Below, in pieces: positions 49,080-58,768 of a stretch of 64,000 nt of DNA. Both the position numbers and the translations under genes were made by a program. The stretch is from NCBI RefSeq assembly GCF_002865645.1, contig NW_020194530.1, forward strand, positions 10,652 through 74,651, in the 5' to 3' direction. The number at the start of each line of letters is the position of its first letter. The stretch's first letter is position 1. The notes under the pieces are model-generated. The model was given only the letters and a program-made list of their open reading frames with translations. It was not told the origin of the DNA and did not search any database. This DNA is from Hyaloscypha bicolor E (Eukaryota > Ascomycota > Leotiomycetes > Helotiales > Hyaloscyphaceae).

Positions 49080-50858
49080 ATGGGTACGACCAGCGACTTT
49101 GCCATCAAAGCTGTCCCCTCGGTGTTCGAGTTGGGTCTTATCTGGTACATTGTCAACATAGTCCGTTCATATCTGCGGCTTCGGCACTTCACAGGCCCGA
49201 CTATTGCTGGCTTCTCCAACCTATGGGTATTCTCGTCCACTCTTCGGGGGGAGCTTAACGAGAGGACAGCAGAGATATTAAAAGGAAATGGTGAGTCCGT
49301 AGCTTTCATCATTCTTCGGGTTGAGCCTTCATCTTTAATTGAACTTCTGTGATGTAGGGCCCCTAGCTCGTATCGGCCCAAACCTTTTGGTCACAAACGA
49401 TGCCGATCTACTTCGCCTTATGAGTAGTGCGAGATCTACATACTCACGGGCGCCATGGTACGACGGCATGAGGCTCGATCCGAGAGTTAACAATGTCATT
49501 TCGGAGAGAAATGATAAACGGCATAATGCACTCCGTGCCAAGATGGCTTCCGGTGTAAGTCCGACTGCTCGAACTCTTACAGTTCTCCACGCTCACCTAT
49601 GGGCTCAAAGTACTCTGGCAAAGAAAATCCGGGATTGGAACAGTCTATAGATGACCGGTGCGAAGACTTGATTGGGCTCATTCGGAAGAAATATCTTTCC
49701 TCTGAGAACCTTCTACGCAAGCTTGATTTCGCCCAGATATCGCAATATTTTACCATGGATGTTCTCACTGATGTAGCGTTTGGAGCTCCTTTTGGATATC
49801 TTGAAAAGGATGAGGACGTTCATGATTACATCAAGACAATTCGAGCTTTCATGCCGGTGCTAGAGCTACAAACAAACCATCCAACAATCAATTTCTTGAT
49901 GAGCAGCCGACTAGTTCAAGCAATGGCAGCGCCCACAGCAAAGGATAGGACTGGGATGGGTGCTGTTATTGGGTTAGTGGAATGAGTCCTTATTGTGAAC
50001 AAATGTTGATATACTTGGAATAGTGTTGCTCAAAAGGTTGTCGCCCAGCGCTTTGGAGAGAAGAAAATAGAACTTGATGACATGCTCGGGTCATTTGTTC
50101 GCCATGGCCTCACTCAACAAGAATGCGAATCCGAGAGTTTACTTCAGATGTAAGTAGTGTTTGCTGCAGTCTACCAGATGTTGACTTCTTTCAGCATGGC
50201 AGGCGCGGATTCCACCGCCACAGCAATGCGTAGCACGTTCCTACACATTATCACAAATCCTTCAGTCTACCATAAATTAAACAGCGAAATCACTTCGGCG
50301 GTGAAAGAGGGTCGCATCTCAACCCCCGTAATCCGTGACGCTGAAGCAAGGGCGCTGCCATATTTGCAGGCTTGCATCAAGGAGGGTCTTCGGATTTGGC
50401 CTCCTCTGACTGGGCTAACAACGAAAATGGCTCCACCTGAAGGTGATCATTTCAAAGGAATATTCATTCCGGGCAACACTGAAATAGCATATTCGGCTTG
50501 GGGAGTGCAACGCCATACAGGTACATATGGAGAAGATGTCGATATGTTTCGTCCGGAGCGATGGCTGGAGGCAACAGGGGAGACGTTGCAGAAAATGGAG
50601 AGATCACAAGAGCTAGTTTTTGGTTCGGGAAGGTATGGGTGTTTGGGAAAGTCGGTTGCTTTTGTGGAGCTCAATAAGGTTTATGTTCAGGTCGGTTGAG
50701 GCTCTCTGTCAGTGGACTTCAAGAGACTAACTAGTGGTTAGTTGTTACGAAATTTCGACTTCGCGGTTATTAACCCCATTACACCAATGAAGACGAGATG
50801 TAACGGAATCTTTTTGCAGAAGGATATGTTTGTTAGGGTCTCAGAGCGGGCCCGGTAA
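49080..50858 (+). CDS. Cytochrome P450 (pisatin-demethylase-like)
   Basis: Six exons, 49080-49290, 49358-49554, 49611-49972, 50024-50149, 50195-50690, 50742-50858, total 1509 nt and 502 residues, the normal P450 size. All five introns (45-67 bp) are GT-AG and in phase. An N-terminal hydrophobic segment (about residues 10-30, SVFELGLIWYIVNIV) would anchor it in the ER membrane. Motifs: PLARIGPN and LMSSARSTYSRAPWYDG, I-helix AGADST (about 300-305), ExxR as EGLR (E362, R365), PERW (419-422) and heme loop FGSGRYGCLG (441-450; C448 binds heme). The closest familiar relatives are fungal pisatin demethylase/benzoate-hydroxylase-type P450s, but substrate cannot be told. It probably acts with the divergent methyltransferase. 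A start further upstream in the same frame is unlikely because that part lacks P450 features. Confidence 0.9.
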
Positions 50859-51624
50859 TAAAATTACGTCCGAAGGGAGGCTCTCTCCCTTGATCTACTA
50901 GACTACCACAATAGCCAGACCCTAATGGCATCTTCGCCGGTTCCGTTTTAGTCTCCGGACTTGAGCAATGGCCGTATGCATCGGCTACATTTTCTTGAAC
51001 GTTGCTGAATTTAGCCTGGGAATTCGTTCCTGCTTCTCAGGGTTCGTCAGTCACATGCATCATTGTCACCTGACACGTATCCTAGTAAGGCTGCGTGGCG
51101 TTTTTTTTTTTTTTTCTTTTTGCCCCCTCTCAATATGACCTTGCCGCCTAAAAAATCTCGACACCATTTAATAATCTTCGCGGCATTGTTTTAGCACACT
51201 AAACGCTTTCAGATTTGACAAATACGACGGTCTCGGAGTATACCACTGGCATAGGTAGGCCCCTTTTTCTACTTGTAGTACGCACTGCATAAGCCTTATG
51301 AATAGCAGGCTCTTTACGTAGAACCTAGTATTGAGAAGGAATATTTAACCCTTAATACTGGGATGAGATCTATATAACATATCTCTCCTCGTATACCTCC
51401 TTACTATCATCGCACTGTTTAATCGTTTACTGATAACGATCGTTAGGCGACTCAATTCTTCCACGCCTTAGTCATTCGGTGGAATCTCACAGCGTTTTCT
51501 CTCCTTAAAGAGCACTATTCTCGTTGATAGTCGATATAGCTAGAAGCACTGAACGACAAGGCGGCGGCGAAAAGCATGGTGTAAACGCTAGCTGTCTTTA
51601 GATTGTCTAGAAGATTGTCTAGAT
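50859..51624. other. Intergenic, no gene seen
   Basis: P450 3' flank and upstream region of the next gene. It contains a long T-run (near 51,102-51,116) and no frame of note. The stretch around 51,290-51,370 is mildly AT-rich. No element identified. Confidence 0.5.
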
Positions 51625-53824
51625 ATGATGGATTCTGAACTCGATTATCCATTTGTATCCCCAGATAGGCAAACGCCAGTACCGGAAACTGGAAGTTCCC
51701 CTAATCTTCATATTACAGGATGGCTACAAGACATCGAGAGTTCCGCGGAGCCGCTAAACCCGTCAAACCAGGAACAACAAGAAATACCAAAATCCAAGGG
51801 AATAAACAGGAAAATTTTATTATACACGGACCCGAGGAGAAAGCTAAAAAAGAACAAGCTAGAACTCATTGACATTGGGCCCAAGGCACCTCTTGAGCCT
51901 CTTCCAAGTCTTGGATACGATGTATCAATCAAAGCCTCTCAAAAAAAACCAAGCTCAGCCAAAGTCCAAAACGAAGACAATCCGAATCTACAAATAGAAA
52001 TCGCATCTTCGGTGTATTGTTCACAGGACAGCGGATTGAGGCTTGAGGCGGCTTCAAAGGCATCTCAATCGATCTCACCTCATTTCTGGATTCCTGGAAA
52101 TGGTCCGTTGACTTTGCAATCCCTCAGGGAGGCTCTTTTTGTCTACAGGATCAAGAGTCATCTCAAGAACAGTGGGCAATGGGAGATTATCTGTTCAGGC
52201 CAGCGAGAAAGGGGAAGAAATGAAGTATCGAGGGAGCTCCAAATGCTGAAAACAGACACGGATTCCTCCTCTGCCAGGCTCTTGTCTCTTGCATCACAGC
52301 AAAGAAACGATCTACTCAATGCTGCATCGGAACCAGAGTCTAGTTTCGAAAGGCCGGCAGGGAATCTGGTATCCCCACGTCTGCTCGAACCTTTTGCAGT
52401 ACCTGTGGTGGACCAAATATTTATAGGTGCAAATGATGGCAAGACCGAAGAAGTTACAAGCGTAGATACTCTCAATTCTCTGCCACTTGACCCCCAGATA
52501 TCAACGCAGACTCGGTTCGTTCCCGGAGGTGACTTAAGTCCACAGTTGGTTTTTGATTCAGCTGTGACAGACGGCCCCGACCTCAAGAATGACCCTGATG
52601 AGGAAACTGTTGCAAGTGGTCCTCTTTTACGGCTGTTCCCCTTGCAACCTATACGACTAGCGATTGGAAGTTTATTAAGTGCTATATTGAATTTACTTTG
52701 TCGAGCACTTGATGAATACTTTCCAGATGAAACTATCCCGGGGGATCATATAAGAATTCACTGGACCTGTGTAGGTCGACATAGATCCGTGTTGAATTTC
52801 AAGATCCCTGACACTATTCGCAGAAGTGTGGCAGGAAAATGTTTGATGATTTTATTGAAACACAGCCCGGAGCTGCTCGACGTCTTGAATCATACCTCAA
52901 CCGACCTAGGCAACACGTCGCGGCGATAAACACAGAGAGTGAATCATCCACAGGGTCGTTTGAGCTATCTAACTCTACGTCGTCGATCCAGCCACCGAGC
53001 ACTCAAACGACTAATGATGATTCTTGTGATATAACTAATGTTAACAATCAATCTCGGTATATCCCAAGTTCATTCAGAAATTCAGGTCCTACGGCCCTCG
53101 ATAGAATTTCGCACACAGAACAATTGTGGTTGCTCACTTGCGCAGACGAGCAAAAGTACACAACGAAACTAGTTCATCTAGACATGGATCCACTTAAAAT
53201 CAGATCAGACATGGAACTTTCTCGGGCCCTTAAGAAACAACATCTAATTACGCGTCAGAAGTGGTGGCAAGCCATACGACCCCGTGGACTAATCACGATA
53301 AAATTTGTTCAGGTATACTCCCCTCTCCCCCGCGCAGAATAACTACAGTCCCATAAAACAATGATACTAATTAATGGACGAAGTTTGAACTCCACCGCTC
53401 TCGAGTTGTTGATATTCGAAAATGTCCTGACATGCCTCCAAGATCCGAACACAAATACGCCTTTGACCACAGCGAGCTGATCCCCCCAGTCGGCGAGAAC
53501 TATCTCATGCACTTAATACACCACCCGGAAGACTACGAGGATGAAATTGTGACCTATCAGCGGCTCCCCAAAAGGCGTGGGGACAGGCTCCACGTTCCCG
53601 AAAATATGGATGTTACGATAGGCTGGGGTATCCACCTCGTGGAAGGATTTTTGGCGTATAAAGTGTGGGGTATGTTTACTGGGGTGTTTATAATAGGGAG
53701 CATGGTTTTCGCTATGGTATGGGCGACGAGGAAGAGTGATATACAGAGCGCTTTTAGCGTCGCTGCTTATATTTGTGGGCTTTGTTCATTGTTTATAGGC
53801 TGCTTCATATCGTATTTAGAGTAA
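51625..53824 (+). CDS. Fungal-specific membrane protein with CxCG motif
   Basis: Three exons, 51625-52770, 52824-53312, 53384-53824, 691 residues (a second Met follows the first). Intron 1 (GTAGGT...CGCAG) joins RIHWTC to KCGRKMFDDFIE. Intron 2 (GTATAC...GAAG, branch-like ACTAAT) joins IKFVQ to FELHRSRVVDIRKCPDMP. Both junctions rebuild a conserved fungal pattern: WxCxCG, then DDFIExxPGAA, then F.LHR...DIRKCPDMPP. Residues 1-330 are Ser/Pro-rich and likely disordered. The C-terminus has two hydrophobic helices (GVFIIGSMVFAMVW and VAAYICGLCSLFIGCFISYL). I know this as an uncharacterised, lineage-variable ascomycete family; no biochemical function is known to me. The Cys pairs could bind zinc. 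It looks intact. Confidence 0.75.
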
Positions 53825-54478
53825 GGTACGAATATTCTGAAAAATCATAAGCAAAACTGAGCGGTTTGTCTACTTAGCTAGGAAATACGGTAGCGGACGC
53901 TAGGGTCGTTACACCGAGTGTGACTAGCTAAAGAAAGGGAAGGTTATAGTACTTGAGGACATGTCCAAAGAGCTCAGGGGACGTTCAGGCTGCTCGGGTG
54001 AGCTAGCTGAGCTGAAAGGCGAGTCGAGGGCGATTAGCGCCTGAGGGGAAGCGGCCAGGATTACTAACTGATCCTGCAACGAAGATGGTGAGATTGGAGT
54101 TTAACTACTGCAATATTTCCTTGTTTAAAATATTGTGAAAATTATAGCTCACCTGCGTTTACTTACTTACCAAGTTACGAAGCATTCACGCGAAGTTAGT
54201 TTGAGAAAGATACATAGTCGCAAGAATAAACGTGAGAGGTATTACTAGCTCCTGCTAAATTTGAAACAACAAAGTCATAGTTGAGTATGCCTTAAACGGT
54301 GTGGCAATCAAATTCCGTCACTACTCTGGACCGGCAATATAACTTCTCATATTCCTTTTGCACTTCAATCTCAATCGGGAATGAAAGGCGCCAAGCTCAA
54401 TTCGATTTAAGATATTCAGAATGCAATCGTCACTGTTCGATCAAGAAACACTTTTCGAAGCCCAGCAAAGGTGGTTGT
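53825..54478. other. Intergenic, no gene seen
   Basis: Normal-GC sequence without a credible frame. 53,970-54,050 is locally repetitive in GAGCT/GCTGAG words. It separates two 3' ends (convergent genes) and likely holds both polyadenylation regions. Confidence 0.45.
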
Positions 54479-55349
54479 TCACTGATCCACAAATGAATCA
54501 AAAACCTGTTGAAACCGGCATCGCGCTGGATTTCTCTCATCTACCGCCACAACATGCAGGCAAATAAGAAATCCAAACAGCAATTCGAAAACCAACGTCA
54601 CCACACCCAACCTTTCATCTGCGAATGCACATTTAAGCAGCTGCTGGGTTGCAGCGTCGCCACTAATACCAGCAACAAATTTGATGTTCCCATCTGCGGA
54701 ATCGTTCTCAATGAATCCACTGTGTGCTGTTGCATTATCGCTTACAACAGCGACAGCAGTTTGCACATTCAATGGCCAATTAGCGCCACACGGCGACCAA
54801 ACGAGGGACGTAAAATCGACGTTGGAGACGGCGGTATATGGTTCAAACTCAGGTCCGTGGAACATGGTCGATGTTGTAACCTGGTTTTGGTTCGCTGAAG
54901 TGCAAACGGATTAGAATCCATGCAATTGACTGGGGCAATAACTCACGGCCAGAGAAATAGTACAGAGCAGATAGTGTGGCAGTTACGCCCTTGTCCAGGC
55001 CGACGAAACCGCGGAACGTAGTACTTAGGACTGAGAATTGAAATCCCTGGGGATAATGAAGGTCGAGGTTGATCTGGCAGAATTTGCGAGCGTCCATGGG
55101 CTGGGTAGTTGCTCCAACTTCAGCAGTAAAGCTGGAGAAAGGCTCTGTCAGCATGCAATCCAGGTTATACGTGGAAGAGAGTCTACGTTGAGGCATCAGT
55201 GGAGAGAAATTGCCCCACACTATTGGCAGGGCATCCAGAGCCAGCCTAGGCAATGCCCGAATGCTCACTTGTTAGGGGTCTGGGGCATCGCCAGGAATGG
55301 CTATTGCAGCCACAATAGTGGTAGCGAGGAAGAGGATGTGCTTGAACAT
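54479..55349 (-). pseudogene. Secreted DUF4360-type protein, broken
   Basis: Starts at ATG 55349 (CTTCAAAATG) with a signal peptide MFKHILFLATTIVAAIAIPG. A TAA (55272-55274) then stands where related proteins have Gln (CAA to TAA). Beyond it the frame gives VSIRAL, then a +1 frame gives CPANSVGQFLSTDAST and TLFHV with a TAG, then the first frame resumes with SSFTAEVGATTQP, CQINLDLHYPQGFQFSVL, RGFVGLDKGVTAT and YYFSG. An intron (54946-54895, GTGAGT...TTCAG) leads to QVTTSTMFHGP, VWSPCGANWPLNVQT and DSADGNIKF. These are the hallmarks of fungal DUF4360 small Cys-containing secreted proteins. One stop, at least two frameshifts and an over-long C-terminus show it is dead. Function of the family is unknown. 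Confidence 0.65.
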
Positions 55350-56055
55350 TTTGAAGTTCAAGGTGTTTGGGGGACTCGGAAACTTATTAATGCTACTCTG
55401 GAGACTAATTGAGTGTTGGTTATAACACAGAACAGGCGCATGCTTCAGCCTATTTATCACTATTCATGTTCGAGTACTCCTTCACCGAATGATCAGAACT
55501 CGGGAACCAGGGCTGAATAGTATCCCAGTATGATTTGCTACCATGGCCTCGTGGAAGTATGGGGGCGGGAATACGCAGTGCTGTGCGAAAAGCGAACCCG
55601 TCGGACAAGCGAACTGCATCGCTGATTGGAAGCAAAGACAAGCATGGGCAGAAAATAAGCTCAAGAACGGATCTCATGGTCTGATGAGATCCAAGACACG
55701 GCAAGGAGTTGCACAAATTGTGAAAACATTTGATGTAGATGTTCAAGGGTACAGAACAATTGAACACTGTGTAGTAAATGGCTGATATACCGACACTCGT
55801 CAGCATCATTTCAACACTACAGGGTCGGGCTACATGGTTGGGCAAGCCTCTGCAGGACACCTAGGGCTGAAGGAACACAAGATTGACACATTCCATTGAG
55901 ATAGAGGCAGGGATGATGAGCGCGTGTAGTGATTTTGCCAAGGCCGTAGGAACCAGACGGATCAATTTGTAGGACGTCAAGACACGGTTTGCCGAAAAGA
56001 GCAGAAAACTCCAAAATACGAAGTTTAGATCCGCGTCTCAACACCAACAATATTC
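55350..56055. other. Intergenic with uncertain short frames
   Basis: No recognised gene. A plus-strand 80-codon frame (55543-55785) and overlapping minus-strand frames (55450-55860) exist, but neither resembles a known family and codon quality looks poor. Could contain the remains of the gene whose fragment lies at 56,056-56,508. Confidence 0.35.
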
Positions 56056-56508
56056 TCACTGAAAGCCGTGAAGAACACCCGGTTTGAGTATCCAATGCTG
56101 TGGCTCCGAATAGGAGTAGCTTCCCCGCGTCTGATATGTTACAGGCCAACGGCACATGATCGTCATGGTAACCGAGCTGCTGTTCAGGCCAGAAGCAGTG
56201 CATCGGGCCAACAGTCTTCGTGGACGAGTAAAGACGGCATGGTGTGAGGATGTAGGAGGTTCGGAGGTTCGGAGGTTCGGAGGTTCGATCGGGATGGCAC
56301 GCTCTCCTGGATGAGAACAATCGGACGAATGGAAACGTTGCAGCAGACCAGCAGCCGAGACAAAGTCGAAATCGTCTATTGCAATCATCAGTGGTATATA
56401 CAATGCTAGCTCAAACGGTATCCAACGAGCGAATGATGTGCAAAACCCAATGCGCCGTGTACGCCAATGTACGGATGCAACCATTAAATATCCCGCCTCG
56501 AGCATCAT
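56056..56508 (-). pseudogene. Possible terpene-cyclase (TRI5-like) fragment
   Basis: The first 55 residues of a 150-codon minus-strand frame read ...FARWIPFELALYIPLMIAIDDFDFVSAAGLLQRF. This resembles the helix holding the Asp-rich metal-binding motif of fungal trichodiene/longiborneol-type sesquiterpene cyclases (xxxALYTxLxIAIDDxx). After residue 65 the similarity stops, where a GGAGGTTC minisatellite (56255-56286) occurs. The NSE-type second metal motif was not found. The 5' side is cut off by the neighbouring coiled-coil gene. If real, it is a truncated relic; the match rests on one motif. Confidence 0.3.
56255..56286. repeat. 8-bp minisatellite, 4 units
   Basis: Four perfect tandem copies of GGAGGTTC. 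The 8-bp period shifts the reading frame with each unit, arguing against its being inside a functional coding region. Confidence 0.85.
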
Positions 56509-56520
56509 GGTGTCATTACT

Positions 56521-57202
56521 TCACTTCTGCGGCGGTGGCGGCGGCGGAGGCATATCTCCATCTTCCCCAACGTCAGCACTCTTCCGTTCTTGTCCAATGA
56601 CCACGTAGTCGGAATCGGATTCACCTTCGCTCGCACTTGGAGTGTCATTTGGAGTCGGGGGCATAGCTCCTGGCATGGGAGGGGCCGTGTATGCGGGATG
56701 CGCCTCTTGCTTCCATCCCGACGTCGGTCTACCTCCTCTCCCAGATGCGGGTCGTTCTGATGTATTGGGCCGTGATGGGTGTCTGAACTCGGAAGAAAGG
56801 GGGCTTGTGGGACTTGCTTCTTTCGTTGGGCTTGGAGCAAAGGTGTCCCCCCCAAGGGCTGGACGTGATCGCGGGCTCGATCTGCCGGAGGATGATGACT
56901 TGGCTGGGCTGACTCCAGTGCTGGCTGCTTTCTTCAAACGCTCTTCGGTGGCGCGCAGGCGTGCTTCGAGGGCCTCGAGCTCAGAGGTTTGGTTGGAGAC
57001 TGCTCGTTTTCTAGGTCGCGGTCAGACAGTGATCTCGGGGGAAGACAGGGTCATACTTCTCCGATACAGCGGCATCGAGGTCTGCTAGACTGTTGTCGAT
57101 CTTGAATAGATCATTCAATGCCAGAGAAAAGGATCGAGCCATGGTAGACTGCGGTCTGGCCTTCGAAGGCTTCCATTCTTGGTCGAGCTCGTCGTCGGAC
57201 AT
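56521..57202 (-). CDS. Conserved coiled-coil protein, unknown function
   Basis: Two exons, 57202-57057 and 57010-56521, 211 residues. The intron (46 bp, GTATGA...CCTAG) joins LDAAVSEK to KRAVSNQTSELEALEARLRA in frame. Residues 1-15 are acidic (MSDDELDQEW). Residues 20-85 form a predicted coiled coil (SFSLALNDLFKIDNSLADL and ELEALEARLRATEERLKKA). The rest is Ser/Pro-rich and disordered, ending in a poly-Pro run (PPPPPPP) and QK. It looks like a conserved ascomycete orphan, perhaps a small complex subunit, but I do not recognise a named homologue. It is divergent from the bromodomain gene across about 1.57 kb. Confidence 0.75.
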
Positions 57203-58768
57203 GTTGAGATATAAAGAGAGAATAGGTAGTGTTTCTGTATGCAGAGGACAGGTCCGTAGGTAGAGAGGAGTTGCTTGTGAAGAGGTGCAAGAGGTGCAAG
57301 AGGTGTAAGAGGTGTATGAGGTGTTCCTGTAAATAAGATATGCAGATCTCTGGCTCCAAATTGGCAATAATAGGGGGTTCGGGCTCGGGGCTAGCTTTGG
57401 TGTCTCGGATCGTGGCTTCTCTCGTGGCTTCTCTCGTGGCTTCTTTCTGTTCTGGGTTCTGGGTTCTGGGTTCTGACTCCTGAGTTCTCTTGGGGCAAGT
57501 TGGGGTTGGCCGGTCCCTGAAAAGGGAGGGGGAGGTCAGGCTGGGCAGAGCAGCAGAATGTCATGCAGCATGATCAGTCGTCGACTCGTCAGGTATCATG
57601 GGGATGACTGAAGTTAATGCGCGAGTTCAGCCAGTCGTCAGGAGGGAGAGGCAGCTGCAATCAAAAGCAGCCCCATGCTCGCAATCTTGAAGCACGGGAC
57701 TGAGTCTAGCCATGGCGATCAATTTGGGGCCTCAAATGTGAGGCATGACGCTGGGACGGCCGCAGCATGGTTGAGAATTTGAGATGGCTCGGATGGGGAT
57801 GCGTATCGTCGAGACTGAAGGGGAAGGGGTAAGGAAGATAAAAATAAAAATAAAAATAAAAATAAAAATAAAAATAAAAAGAAGCCAGGATTGCTGCTGT
57901 GAATACCCAAGTTTGGATGTTCCTTGGAGAGTGGTACTGTACGAAAGTCCATGGGGGATGAGGGTTCGGATGGGGATGCGTAGCGTCGAGACTGAAGGGG
58001 AAGGGGTAAGGAAAATCAAAATCGAAATCAAAATCGAAATCAAAAATCAAAATAAAAAGATGCCAGCATAACTGCTGTTAATACCCAAGTTCGGAGTTCT
58101 TTGGAGAGCAGTAAATTTATCCGGGAGAGGAGGACTGGAGGGGCAGCTCCGCTTCCACGACTGGCTGGTCCCCCTGTTCGGTCCGGTGAACGATTTCTGT
58201 ACAAGTACCCGTTGTTCTGGTCCTCTGGAGTGGCTGCAAGTAGAAGTCGGCCACCGTATCTTGGTCTTAGAAATTATTAGAGTTGAGGCTGATGGGCTTG
58301 GAGAATGAAAATTGAGAGTGGCTTTTATGAGACGCCCGTGTGGATGTGAATATACGTGTTTCGATGAATATAGCAAAAATAATCGTGTACGATTTCGATA
58401 CTGTATCGGGTCCTAGTCGGTCCTGCTCCTGCTCCTGATCCGGGCTAAATGCCAACCCACGTCCGCAGTTCCGACTTGGCTCCCGTAGTCCAAATTTGTC
58501 GACAAACACCATTTTCCGCGAAGACATCAACATCTTTGCGACACCAAGTCAACAACCACACGCGACCCCCCATGAGCCACATCAAATCGCCCACGAAAGA
58601 GCTCAAGTGTCCAAGAGCTCCTTCAAGGCAAGGCTCCGCCAATCCCCCTCCCTCCTGGACTCGTCTCCTAACCTCACTATATAGACCACCGTGGCTCCCA
58701 TTCTCCTCGATAGCTTCGCCAGTCCTCTCGATCGCTGGCGAGGCGGAATCCGGGGACTCACGGAGGGT
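57203..58768. promoter_or_regulatory. Divergent promoter region with tandem repeats
   Basis: Lies between the starts of the coiled-coil gene (57202) and the bromodomain gene (58769). It contains CT/GGTTCT-type short repeats (57,415-57,475), a 177-bp tandem duplication (57790-58113) and A-rich microsatellites. Long frames on both strands here come from these repeats. No protein-coding gene is supported. Confidence 0.55.
57790..58113. repeat. 177-bp tandem duplication with diverged microsatellites
   Basis: The unit starting CGGATGGGGATGCG at 57790 recurs at 57967, sharing CGTCGAGACTGAAGGGGAAG and a distal AATACCCAAGTT segment. The inner microsatellite differs: (AAAATA)n in unit 1 (57838-57881) and (AAATCA/AAATCG)n in unit 2 (58012-58057). 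So the satellites diverged after the duplication. Confidence 0.8.

Noticed and set aside
57706..58071. Asp-Phe and Lys-Ile repeat ORFs on both strands
   Set aside because: They are translations of the A-rich microsatellites in the 177-bp duplication, not genes.
58691..58768. GTG-initiated 26-codon N-terminal extension of the bromodomain protein
   Set aside because: The codon at 58691 is GTG, not ATG, and an in-frame TAG lies just upstream. The conserved N-terminus begins at the ATG at 58769.
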